Assembly: GCA_947071955.1 (NCBI GenBank)
Contig: CAMTGL010000026.1
Coordinates: forward strand, 1 to 13,905
DNA: 13,905 nt
Direction: 5' to 3'
Origin: an uncultured Plesiomonas sp.
GTDB lineage: Bacteria; Pseudomonadota; Gammaproteobacteria; Enterobacterales; CAMTGL01
Shown: one piece after another, positions 1 to 5,837 of the stretch
How the letters are laid out: the number at the start of each line of letters is the position of its first letter
Position numbering within the stretch: position 1 is the stretch's first letter
The notes under the pieces: generated by a model
Seen by the model: only the letters and a program-made list of their open reading frames with translations
Told to the model about the DNA's origin: nothing
The model's database searches: none
Translations under genes and position numbers: made by a program

Positions 1-1
1 T

Positions 2-109
2 TGTCGGTTGGTAATGACTTACTTTCCACGCACGTTGAGTGCGTTGGAAGAGCCTCTATACGTAATGAATACAGGTATTATTGACGGTATACGGGTTGGT
101 AGAGATTAG
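2..109 (+). CDS. possible 3' end of an unidentified gene, cut by the window edge
   Basis: One + strand frame is open from the window's first bases to a TAG at 107-109, giving at least 35 residues that end in ...MNTGIIDGIRVGRD. The other two + frames stop earlier, and no credible start lies on the minus strand here. The peptide looks protein-like, and its stop would overlap the darP stop (106-108, opposite strand), a common arrangement for convergent genes. I do not recognise the family; it does not match the C-termini I recall for Mpl, TldD or RNase G, which neighbour darP in some relatives. Thirty-five codons can stay open by chance and several rare codons (ATA, AGA, CTA) occur, so this is tentative. 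Confidence 0.3.
   Translation, partial: CRLVMTYFPRTLSALEEPLYVMNTGIIDGIRVGRD
24..49. repeat. hairpin-forming inverted repeat near darP 3' end
   Basis: Arms 24-33 and 39-49 pair over 10 bp with a single bulged T at 45 and a 5-base loop (34-38). No T-run follows on either strand, so it is not an evident intrinsic terminator. It may simply lie inside the clipped + strand frame. Confidence 0.35.
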
Positions 110-693
110 TGATCAGTCTCTGTATCGGCTTCATCGAGATCTGCATTTTCCGGCAGGTCACGCTGTTCAGCCAGCTCTTTTAAGTACTGGAAAATTTCAC
201 GGTAAGCTTTTGGTGGCTTACTTTCAGCACGCTCTTTCACCGCACTGCGCACAAGATTACGCAAATGTTGACGATCAGCATTTGGGAAATCATTCAGTAC
301 CAGTTGCAGATCCGCATCACCATTTTCAATTAGGCGGTCGCGAATGTGTTCAAATTTATGGAACAGTGCAATTTGCTGGTTGTGGCGGTTCTTCATTTTA
401 TCCAGTGCAGTAATGATAGGTTCTACATCACGAGAACGGAGCATTTTACCGATAAATTGAACCTGACGGCGCAACCCTTCTTTTTTGATTTTTTTTGCCA
501 GCTCAATCTCTGCACGCAGCTCATCATCAAGTGGAACGCGGGCTAGCGCCTGACGACCCAAAGAGATAAGCTCTTGTCCCAACACTTTCAGCGCTTCTGC
601 ATCACGCTTGATTTCACTTTTACTGACCCAGATGATGTCATCGTCATCATCATTTTTTTGCCAATCTTGCTCATTACCGGGCTGCTTTTTCAT
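106..693 (-). CDS. darP: DarP (YjgA), 50S ribosomal subunit assembly factor
   Basis: This is a 195-residue DUF615-family protein; the E. coli protein is about 183 residues. DarP binds late pre-50S particles and helps the peptidyl-transferase region of 23S rRNA mature; it is cytoplasmic. Recognisable features are an acidic N-terminus (run of D at about 16-19) followed by WVSKSEIKRDAEALKVLG, then a highly charged alpha-helical body with QVQFIGKMLR and LRNLVR segments and an acidic tail. The ATG at 691-693 has only a weak ribosome binding site, but it gives the family length and its N-terminal motif. The gene diverges from pmbA with a 122-base shared region holding a dyad over the likely darP -10. 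darP lies beside pmbA in E. coli as well. Family identification is confident. Confidence 0.93.
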   Translation of the reverse strand: MKKQPGNEQDWQKNDDDDDIIWVSKSEIKRDAEALKVLGQELISLGRQALARVPLDDELRAEIELAKKIKKEGLRRQVQFIGKMLRSRDVEPIITALDKMKNRHNQQIALFHKFEHIRDRLIENGDADLQLVLNDFPNADRQHLRNLVRSAVKERAESKPPKAYREIFQYLKELAEQRDLPENADLDEADTETDH

Positions 694-719
694 GGTTGCA
701 CTCGCTACATCAAAGATAA

Positions 720-740
720 TAACCTGATTCTATCAGGTTA
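720..740. promoter_or_regulatory. operator-like dyad over the darP -10
   Basis: A perfect 8-bp inverted repeat (720-727 and 733-740, arms TAACCTGA/TCAGGTTA) surrounds a 5-base centre and covers the predicted darP -10. No T-run follows on either strand, so a terminator is unlikely. A repressor site is possible; no bound protein can be named. Confidence 0.4.
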
Positions 741-756
741 GTGCGACGGCTGCGAA
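727..756 (-). promoter_or_regulatory. predicted darP promoter with extended -10
   Basis: Reading the minus strand, TTCGCA (751-756) lies 18 bp from TAGAAT (727-732), which is preceded by TGA, forming an extended -10 (TGnTAGAAT). The -10 matches the sigma-70 consensus at 5 of 6 positions; the -35 is weaker. Confidence 0.45.
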
Positions 757-771
757 ATTGCTGAGTATTCC

Positions 772-780
772 TGATATGCT
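772..780 (+). promoter_or_regulatory. candidate extended -10 for pmbA
   Basis: TGATATGCT fits the extended -10 form TGnTATnnT, 36 bases before the pmbA start. There is no good -35 at 17 bp. It shares the CCTGATA string with the darP -10 on the opposite strand. Confidence 0.3.
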
Positions 781-815
781 TACACACAAATTTTTTAGCA
801 TGACAGGCTGGATTT

Positions 816-2156
816 ATGGACGCAGTGACTCAGGTAACCAAGCAGCGGCAGGAATTGGAAAGCGCGGTAGCCCGCGCCTTAGCATTAGCGGCAAAAGAGA
901 GCGATGCCGCAGAAGTGGCAATCACCAAAACAACCGGTCTTGGTGTTAGCACCCGTTTGGGTGAGGTAGAGAATGTTGAGTTCAATAGCGATGGTGCTCT
1001 GGGTATCACCGTATACCGTAATCAGTGCAAAGGCAGTGCATCAACCACCGATTTAAGTGAGCACGCTATTCGCCAGACGGTAGCGGCGGCACTCGATATT
1101 GCCAAACACACCTCTCCAGATCCTTACTCTGGCCCAGCCGATAAAGCTCTGATGGCATTTGAGATCCCTGATTTGGATCTGTTTCACCCGATGCATATTG
1201 ATCCCGATATGGCTGCCCGTTATGCGATTGAAGCAGAAAAAACTGCATTGGCCGCTGATCGACGTATTACCAACAGTGATGGTGCAGCATTTAACAGCCA
1301 TTATGGTGTGAATGTGTATGGCAATAGCCATGGTCTGTTGCACAGTTACCCATCGAGCCGACACTCCTTGTCGTGCAGCATGATTGGTGAGCAAAACGGG
1401 GAGATGGAGCGAGATTACAGCTACACGATCGCCCGTGATGCAGCAGATCTGATGAGCGCCGAGTGGGTTGGGCAAGATTGTGCACGCCGTACTCTAAGCC
1501 GTTTGGGAGCACGCAAAATTGCAACCACCAAAGCGCCGGTTATGTTTTCAGCTGAAGTGGCAACCGGTCTGATAGGCCATATGGTTTCTGCGATCAGCGG
1601 GGGCAATCTGTACCGTAAATCCTCGTTTTTGCTCGATCATTTGGGTCGTCAAATTTTACCGAGCTGGTTTAATATTGCCGAACGGCCACATCTGTTAAAA
1701 GGGCTGGCCTCGACCCCGTTTGACAGTGAAGGCGTACGCACTCAAGATTTGCAAATCATTCAAGACGGTGTTTTACAAACATATCTGCTAACCAGCTATG
1801 CAGCTCGTAAAATGGGCATGCAGGCCACCGGCCATGCGGGTGGTATTCACAACTGGAAGGTGCAACACAGCGGGCAAAATTTCAGTCAGCTGTTGCAGCA
1901 GATGGGTACCGGTTTACTGGTGACTGAATTGATGGGGCAAGGCGTAAACAGCGTTACCGGTGATTATTCACGCGGTGCCGCTGGTTTCTGGGTTGAAAAT
2001 GGTGAGATAGCCTATCCGGTATCAGAAATTACCATCGCTGGGAATCTGAAAGATATGCTGGCTAATATTATTGCTGTTGGCAGTGATTATGAGCTGCGGT
2101 CTACTATTCAAACCGGCTCTATTTTACTTGATACAATGAAAATTGCGGGTAGTTAA
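816..2156 (+). CDS. pmbA: PmbA/TldE, metalloprotease TldD/E subunit
   Basis: At 446 residues it is close to the E. coli TldE/PmbA length of 450. TldD and TldE form a cytosolic heteromeric protease that, in E. coli, cleaves the microcin B17 leader and degrades the CcdA antitoxin. TldD carries the zinc-binding HExxxH; this protein has no such motif, as expected for the TldE partner. Visible family segments are STRLGEVENVEFNSDGALGI near the N-terminus, RKIATTKAPVMFSAEVATGLIGH in the middle, and YSRGAAGFWVENGEIAYPVSEITIAGNL near the C-terminus. The ATG at 816 has a modest AGG about 9 bases upstream and matches the family N-terminus. tldD is not in this window, so the complex must be encoded elsewhere. 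A long structured gap follows before cybC; in E. coli pmbA and cybC are also neighbours. Confidence 0.95.
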   Translation: MDAVTQVTKQRQELESAVARALALAAKESDAAEVAITKTTGLGVSTRLGEVENVEFNSDGALGITVYRNQCKGSASTTDLSEHAIRQTVAAALDIAKHTSPDPYSGPADKALMAFEIPDLDLFHPMHIDPDMAARYAIEAEKTALAADRRITNSDGAAFNSHYGVNVYGNSHGLLHSYPSSRHSLSCSMIGEQNGEMERDYSYTIARDAADLMSAEWVGQDCARRTLSRLGARKIATTKAPVMFSAEVATGLIGHMVSAISGGNLYRKSSFLLDHLGRQILPSWFNIAERPHLLKGLASTPFDSEGVRTQDLQIIQDGVLQTYLLTSYAARKMGMQATGHAGGIHNWKVQHSGQNFSQLLQQMGTGLLVTELMGQGVNSVTGDYSRGAAGFWVENGEIAYPVSEITIAGNLKDMLANIIAVGSDYELRSTIQTGSILLDTMKIAGS

Positions 2157-2187
2157 TTATTTTTTAATTACGTGGTTTGAGTAAAAT

Positions 2188-2251
2188 ATATTGTTATATG
2201 CTGACGTGATAATCAGAGCGCTTGTTTAGTTATCGTCAGCTATAACAATAT
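2188..2251. repeat. long imperfect inverted repeat
   Basis: The left arm 2188-2212 and right arm 2230-2251 pair in three blocks of 11, 7 and 4 bp (cores ATATTGTTATA, GCTGACG and ATAA) interrupted by small bulges, with a 17-base loop. About 22 pairs in all make it the longest dyad I noticed in the window. It is not followed by a proper T-run. It could be a processing or attenuation structure in the pmbA 3' region, or a small intergenic repeat; no second copy is visible here. Confidence 0.6.
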
Positions 2252-2270
2252 TTAAAAAGTAATGTTATTT

Positions 2271-2294
2271 ATTAATTAGCATTGATTAATTAAT
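2271..2294. repeat. AT-only inverted repeat
   Basis: Arms ATTAATTA (2271-2278) and TAATTAAT (2287-2294) surround an 8-base loop. AT-only dyads arise easily by chance in such DNA, so little weight should be placed on it. Confidence 0.3.
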
Positions 2295-2425
2295 GTTATC
2301 TGAATAATGCCTGCAAAAAAATAGGCTTTAAACCTAATCAGCAATATAAAGAAGATAAGTATAAAATAAGAAAAAGCTTCTAATGATTTAGTGATGGCGT
2401 TAAGTTAAATGGAATAAATCAAAAG

Positions 2426-2463
2426 AACGGTATTAACAGCACCAACTCAGTACTGATACCGTT
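2426..2463. repeat. inverted repeat enclosing a 10-bp palindrome
   Basis: Arms AACGGTAT (2426-2433) and ATACCGTT (2456-2463) pair perfectly over 8 bp. The interior contains the perfect palindrome TCAGTACTGA (2447-2456), which overlaps the right arm by one base. A structured RNA or a protein site is possible; there is no T-run after it. Confidence 0.45.
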
Positions 2464-2523
2464 ATATCAGGCTTGGTTAATATAGCCTTACTGCCAGAAA
2501 AAATATTACTTTTATTGAATTTC

Positions 2524-2551
2524 AAACCAGTCAGCAATGGCTGGTTTTTTT
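2524..2551 (+). terminator. strong intrinsic terminator before cybC
   Basis: A 10-bp stem (2524-2533 with 2538-2547, one G-U pair) closed by a GCAA tetraloop runs into seven Ts (2545-2551). It reads on the + strand and would end pmbA or any small transcript from the gap, insulating the cybC promoter 15 bases further on. Confidence 0.85.
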
Positions 2552-2565
2552 CTCTAATAAAATAA

Positions 2566-2593
2566 TTGTGACTTATCGGTGAATGGTTATACT
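2566..2593 (+). promoter_or_regulatory. predicted cybC promoter
   Basis: TTGTGA (2566-2571) and TATACT (2588-2593) are separated by 16 bp, matching the sigma-70 consensus at 4 of 6 and 5 of 6 positions. The site lies just after the terminator and about 50 bases before the cybC start. It would drive cybC and the b561 gene together. Confidence 0.65.
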
Positions 2594-2643
2594 AGAGATG
2601 TTTTATTTTTGTTTGTTTTGTGTGATGCATAGGAGCGTGCAAA

Positions 2644-3090
2644 ATGAGTACAACAATGACAACAACAATAGGTACAACCAAAATGCGTAAAGCCAGTAAA
2701 TTACTGATGTTAACCCTCGGTGCCGTATTATCGTTATCAGCGGTCAGCCTGCCTGCACACGCTGATGTTGAGTCTTCCATGAAGACCATTGCACGCAACT
2801 ACCGTGCTGCTGGAAAAGCGGATACGCCTGAAGCGTTGAAAAAAGATCTACAAGCAATCAAAACGGCTGCATTGCAAGCCAAAGAACAAATGCCGACCAA
2901 ACCAAAAGGTATCACTGAAAACAGCCATGCTCATCACACCTATATCGAGGGGTTAGATAAGCTGCTCGGCCAAACGGATCAGGCTATTGCCTTGGTGGAT
3001 ACCGGTAAAATGAAAGAAGCTAAAGCGATGTTAGATGAGATGAAATTTGCCCGTGATCACTACCATAAAGAACTGAAAGTAAAAGATTAA
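2644..3090 (+). CDS. cybC: cytochrome b562, periplasmic haem protein
   Basis: This is a 148-residue precursor of the four-helix cytochrome b562 family. A basic start (KMRKASK) and a hydrophobic stretch ending LPAHA at residue 40 form a signal peptide, so the mature protein is about 108 residues (106 in E. coli). In the family, non-covalent haem is held by Met7 and His102 of the mature protein. Here Met46, in DVESSM just after the cleavage site, and His141, in the C-terminal RDHYH, occupy those places. There is no CxxCH, so the haem is not covalently attached. AGGAG at 2631-2635 sits 8 bases before the ATG and supports this start; Met14 would give a shorter leader but has a poorer site. The b561 gene follows after one base. 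The physiological role of b562 is unknown even in E. coli; electron shuttling is inferred. Confidence 0.92.
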   Translation: MSTTMTTTIGTTKMRKASKLLMLTLGAVLSLSAVSLPAHADVESSMKTIARNYRAAGKADTPEALKKDLQAIKTAALQAKEQMPTKPKGITENSHAHHTYIEGLDKLLGQTDQAIALVDTGKMKEAKAMLDEMKFARDHYHKELKVKD

Positions 3091-3091
3091 T

Positions 3092-3622
3092 ATGCGCGAG
3101 CATTGGGATAGTGTTGTGAGAACAACCCACTGGTTAATTGCAGTGGGTTTTATTGCCAATCGTTTTATTAATGAACCGGGTGAATTGGTACATGAGCGTA
3201 TTGGCTGGTTAATTTTGGCATTAGTGATAATACGCTTGTTGTGGGGTGTCAGTTTTGCGCCTCAACCTGCACGATTAGGCCAATTTTTACCTAGCTGGCG
3301 TGGATTGCGGCATCATTGGGGGGAGATAAAAACCCGTCAGTTCTCTTCGGCATTAGGCCATAATGCGCTGGGTGCGCTTGCAGTCTGGGCATTCTGGTTT
3401 GGCCTAATCCTAATGGTGTTGACTGGTTGGGCACAAGATACCGAATTGGGCGATAACTGGCCGATCAGCACGTTACACAGTGGCTTAGCCAATGCGTTAA
3501 CCGTATTGGTTGTTGTGCACATTATTGGTGTTGTGGTTATGTCATACCTGAGTAAACGTAATCTTGTTGCAGCAATGTTGCCTGATATTTCGGGGCCTGA
3601 TAAAAATAGGCCGGATAAATAA
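3092..3622 (+). CDS. membrane cytochrome b561-family protein (di-haem b-type)
   Basis: This 176-residue integral membrane protein has the pattern of prokaryotic cytochrome b561 / Ni,Fe-hydrogenase b-type cytochrome subunits. Four hydrophobic segments are visible, at about 12-24, 37-53, 93-113 and 132-152. Candidate haem-ligating histidines are His13 (RTTHW), His34 (LVHERIGW), His129 (STLHSG) and His143 (VVHIIG); a GHNALGA motif around 89-95, also typical, precedes the third segment. Such proteins pass electrons between quinone or another carrier and periplasmic partners. The gene begins one base after the cybC stop, so the two are almost certainly co-translated, which makes cytochrome b562 its likely partner (inference). 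The ribosome binding site is weak, again suggesting coupling. A terminator follows 15 bases after the stop. I give no symbol because several paralogous b561 genes share this pattern. Confidence 0.85.
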   Translation: MREHWDSVVRTTHWLIAVGFIANRFINEPGELVHERIGWLILALVIIRLLWGVSFAPQPARLGQFLPSWRGLRHHWGEIKTRQFSSALGHNALGALAVWAFWFGLILMVLTGWAQDTELGDNWPISTLHSGLANALTVLVVVHIIGVVVMSYLSKRNLVAAMLPDISGPDKNRPDK

Positions 3623-3940
3623 ATCATTGCAAACTCACACAGGAATAGACTGAACGTATGTTTATTTCTGTGTTTTATTTTTATTCATTTTCCATTGTAT
3701 TTTATTTTCAGTGTTAATCTTAACTGCTGTGCTTATATTTATTAAAGTTATTACTCTCTAATGTGAACAATAAAAAGATATTTCCTGGCAATTATCGAGT
3801 TCATTATGCTTGTATGATGGGAATATAAAATAGATGGAATGTATGAGCAGATTACTGTCGAATAGATACTCTGGTTTAATTTAAAAAATAGAAAATAGAA
3901 AATAAGTGATCAAATCAGCGTAAAGAGCGATGCGTCTGCA
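3623..3940. other. 318-base gap between convergent genes
   Basis: The b561 and ptsO genes converge here. Apart from the two terminator-like hairpins at its edges, the interior (about 3690-3920) is AT-rich, with a short tandem ATAGAAA repeat near 3886-3902 and the small dyad GTTAATCTTAAC near 3713. I see no gene. Confidence 0.6.
3637..3689 (+). terminator. terminator of the cytochrome b562/b561 unit
   Basis: A 14-bp stem (3637-3650 with 3660-3673, two G-U pairs) with a 9-base loop is followed by a T-rich tail (3673-3689, TTTTATTTTTATTC type). It lies 15 bases after the b561 stop. Confidence 0.7.
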
Positions 3941-3948
3941 TCACTCTT
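3923..3948 (-). terminator. candidate terminator at the ptsO stop codon
   Basis: On the minus strand an 11-bp stem (3938-3948 with 3923-3933, one G-U pair) closes a 4-base loop and runs into TTTACG. It overlaps the ptsO TGA at 3941-3943. The stem is good but the U-tract is short, so termination could be partial. Confidence 0.5.
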
Positions 3949-4210
3949 CATCAAATCCGGCATTAATCAGCTCAACCACTGCATGTAATGCCTCTGCGGC
4001 CTGAGGGCCGTTGGCTTGAACTTCAATGGTTTGCCCTTGTGCTGAAGCTAACATGATCATTGCCATGATACTGCTACCCTCAGCCTCTTTACCATCATCA
4101 CTGCGCAGCCATATGTCTGCATCAAAGCTCTGCATTAGTTCAAAAAGTTTCATCGCTGGCCGGGCATGTAAACCCAGCCGATTTTTGATTTCAACTGTTG
4201 TTTTGAGCAT
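3941..4210 (-). CDS. ptsO: NPr, phosphocarrier of the nitrogen-branch PTS
   Basis: This 89-residue HPr-family protein takes phosphate from EI-Ntr (PtsP) and passes it to EIIA-Ntr (PtsN). The phosphorylated histidine is His15 in RLGLHARPA, and the GKEAEGSSIMAMIMLA segment (about 40-55) corresponds to the HPr regulatory-loop region. Length and motifs match E. coli NPr (about 90 residues). The start at 4208-4210 lies inside the end of rapZ (20-base overlap), so translation is probably coupled. It is the last gene of the leftward cluster. ptsP is not in the window. Confidence 0.95.
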   Translation of the reverse strand: MLKTTVEIKNRLGLHARPAMKLFELMQSFDADIWLRSDDGKEAEGSSIMAMIMLASAQGQTIEVQANGPQAAEALHAVVELINAGFDEE

Positions 4211-5063
4211 CTTTTGGCCGTTTTTCTAATGTTCGGTGGCGCGACTGCACATTTTTACCCCGTGTACGGAAGTAATCAGCCAGTTGCTCAGCAATATACA
4301 CAGAGCGGTGTTTACCACCGGTACAACCAATAGCAACGGTAAGGTAGCTACGGTTATTGGTCTCGAGCATCGGTAACCACTGCTCAAGATAGCTGCGCGT
4401 TTGGTAGATAAAGTTGTGCACTTCAGTATGTCGAGCTAAAAAGGCGGCAACCGGTTTATCCAGACCTGTCATCGGGCGCAGTTTTGGATCCCAGTGCGGG
4501 TTAGGCAAAAAGCGCACATCAAAAACATAATCAGCATCAATCGGAATACCGTGCTTAAAGCCGAATGACTCAAACACCATGGTCAATTCACGCTCACGTT
4601 TACCCAGCAGCCGTGAACGCAGCATTTCTGCCAATTCATGCACCGACATCTCCGTGGTATCAATCACCAAATCGGCACGTGAGCGTAGTGGCTCTAGCAG
4701 CTCATTTTCAGTATCAATGGCACTTTCAAGGGATAAACTCTGGCTAGAGAGCGGGTGCAAACGGCGGGTATCGCTGTAGCGTCGAATCAATGCATTGCGG
4801 TCAGCATCTAAAAATAGCAGTTGTGGGATAAAACCTTCGGGCAGATCGCTCAACGCTTTATCCAGCTCGGCCGGAGAGTCGGGCAGGTTACGCACATCAA
4901 TACTGACTGCGGCAGAGGTTTGTCGATTAAGCAGCGTTTTTGCTAACTCAGGTAACAGAGCTACCGGTAAATTATCGACACAGTAAAACCCCATATCTTC
5001 AATCGCCCGTAAGGCGACTGATTTTCCTGAGCCTGAACGTCCACTGACGATCATTAACACCAT
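4191..5063 (-). CDS. rapZ: RapZ, RNase adaptor controlling GlmS
   Basis: At 290 residues it is nearly identical in pattern to E. coli RapZ (284). In E. coli RapZ binds the small RNAs GlmY and GlmZ, hands GlmZ to RNase E, and so sets glucosamine-6-phosphate synthase levels. The Walker A GRSGSGKS is at 8-15 and LLFLDADRN at 82-90. The C-terminal RNA-binding half includes HWDPKLRPMTGLDKPV and the GCTGGKHRS loop (about 247-254). Lys270, Lys281 and Arg282 match basic residues implicated in E. coli RNA binding; position 283 is Pro with Lys at 284. A short tail (DAQNNS) runs past the E. coli end and encodes the overlap with ptsO. AAGGGG overlapping the ptsN stop is a clear ribosome binding site for the ATG at 5061-5063. 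Confidence 0.97.
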   Translation of the reverse strand: MVLMIVSGRSGSGKSVALRAIEDMGFYCVDNLPVALLPELAKTLLNRQTSAAVSIDVRNLPDSPAELDKALSDLPEGFIPQLLFLDADRNALIRRYSDTRRLHPLSSQSLSLESAIDTENELLEPLRSRADLVIDTTEMSVHELAEMLRSRLLGKRERELTMVFESFGFKHGIPIDADYVFDVRFLPNPHWDPKLRPMTGLDKPVAAFLARHTEVHNFIYQTRSYLEQWLPMLETNNRSYLTVAIGCTGGKHRSVYIAEQLADYFRTRGKNVQSRHRTLEKRPKDAQNNS

Positions 5064-5075
5064 GATCGCGACCCC

Positions 5076-5522
5076 TTATTCTGCAATCAAAATCTGATAC
5101 AGCTCTTCATCAGTTTGAGCTGTTCTTAAACGCCGGCAAACGGCTTTATCTGACAGTCGTTTTGCCACTGCCGATAAGGTCTCTAAGTGTTCTTTACACT
5201 GATCTTCTGGCACTAACAGTGCAAACAGCAGATCAACCGGTTGATTATCAATTGCATCAAATGGAATAGGCTGCTCGCTACGCAAAAATACGGCAACAGT
5301 GGTGCTGCCTATTTCGGTTTTTCCGTGTGGGATCGCAATGCCGTTTCCAATGCCGGTACTGCCCATTTTTTCACGGGCCAGCATCGCCTCAAACAGTGTT
5401 TGAGCAGGAATGTTGACGCGTTGCGCTGCCAGCTCACTGATAATTTCCAGTGCGCGTTTTTTGCTGGAGCAATGGACTGCACTTCGCGTACAGTCCAGTG
5501 AAAGCACAGTGCTTAGTTGCAT
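5076..5522 (-). CDS. ptsN: PtsN, EIIA-Ntr of the nitrogen PTS
   Basis: This 148-residue PTS EIIA type-2 domain protein is the terminal phosphate acceptor of the PtsP-NPr chain. In E. coli its unphosphorylated form inhibits the potassium transporter TrkA and stimulates KdpD. The active histidine is His66 in GIGNGIAIPHGK (His73 in E. coli). LALL-type core segments such as AIDNQPVDLLFALLVPEDQ are clear. It starts at MQLSTVL, lacking about seven residues present at the E. coli N-terminus, and ends earlier too. The ATG at 5520-5522 lies 2 bases after the hpf stop, with no good ribosome binding site of its own, so coupling with hpf is likely. rapZ follows after 12 bases. Confidence 0.96.
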   Translation of the reverse strand: MQLSTVLSLDCTRSAVHCSSKKRALEIISELAAQRVNIPAQTLFEAMLAREKMGSTGIGNGIAIPHGKTEIGSTTVAVFLRSEQPIPFDAIDNQPVDLLFALLVPEDQCKEHLETLSAVAKRLSDKAVCRRLRTAQTDEELYQILIAE

Positions 5523-5524
5523 AA

Positions 5525-5812
5525 TTACTGCTTGTGTAGTTTATCTTTATGTTTAGTGAGCTGACGGGCAAGCTTATCAATCAGCAGATCAATGGCTGCA
5601 TACATAGTTTCATGCTCGGCAGAAGCGTGTAGCTCGCCGGCATTAACATGCAGAGTGGCTTCAGCAATTTGAATATTTTTCTCAACCGTTAAAACCACAT
5701 GTACATTGTTAATATGCTCAAAGAAGCGTTCAAGCTTACTGAATTTTGTACCGACATAGTCGCGTAACGCTTCTGTGATTTCTACATTATGACCTGACAG
5801 ATTAATTTGCAT
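5525..5812 (-). CDS. hpf: short-form ribosome hibernation promoting factor
   Basis: Its 95 residues are the same length as E. coli HPF (YhbH). It binds the 30S decoding region and, with RMF, helps form inactive 100S ribosome dimers in stationary phase. The family start MQINLSGHNVEITEALRDYV, the YVGTKFSKLERFFEHI helix and the final KLARQLTKHKDKL are all present; there is no long-form C-terminal domain. GAGGAAAG upstream of the ATG (5810-5812) is a good ribosome binding site. It sits 25 bases after rpoN and 2 bases before ptsN, the classic gammaproteobacterial order. Confidence 0.96.
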   Translation of the reverse strand: MQINLSGHNVEITEALRDYVGTKFSKLERFFEHINNVHVVLTVEKNIQIAEATLHVNAGELHASAEHETMYAAIDLLIDKLARQLTKHKDKLHKQ

Positions 5813-5837
5813 AAGCGTCTTTCCTCATCCTGTTGTA

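Larger units (their letters stand above)
2157..2643. other. 487-base gap, AT-rich and hairpin-rich
   Basis: There is no open frame of useful length on either strand. The stretch holds a long imperfect inverted repeat (2188-2251), an AT-only dyad (2271-2294), another inverted repeat (2426-2463), a strong + strand terminator (2524-2551) and the cybC promoter (2566-2593). The terminator lies about 370 bases after pmbA, so either pmbA has a long 3' untranslated region or a small RNA is made here. I could not find a convincing internal promoter. Confidence 0.7.

Noticed and set aside
24..49. Hairpin as a darP terminator
   Set aside because: The stem is good but no T-run follows on either strand, and it may be inside the clipped + strand frame.
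1053..1475. Open frame antisense to pmbA
   Set aside because: Shadow of a well-identified gene; no ribosome binding site and a low-complexity, Ile/His/Cys-rich product.
3337..3627. 96-residue frame antisense to the b561 gene
   Set aside because: Lies entirely over the 3' half of a recognisable membrane protein gene, with no start signal.
3781..3815. Sigma-54 promoter beginning at TGGCA near 3786
   Set aside because: The required GC dinucleotide at the -12 position is absent at the fixed spacing.
3834..3884. 16-codon mini-frame (MECMSRLLSNRYSGLI) in the convergent gap
   Set aside because: Too short, poor ribosome binding site, no structure or gene downstream on that strand for it to control.
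3886..3902. Tandem ATAGAAA units as a start of a repeat array
   Set aside because: Only about two units in AT-rich DNA; no spacer pattern, so not CRISPR or a meaningful tandem array.
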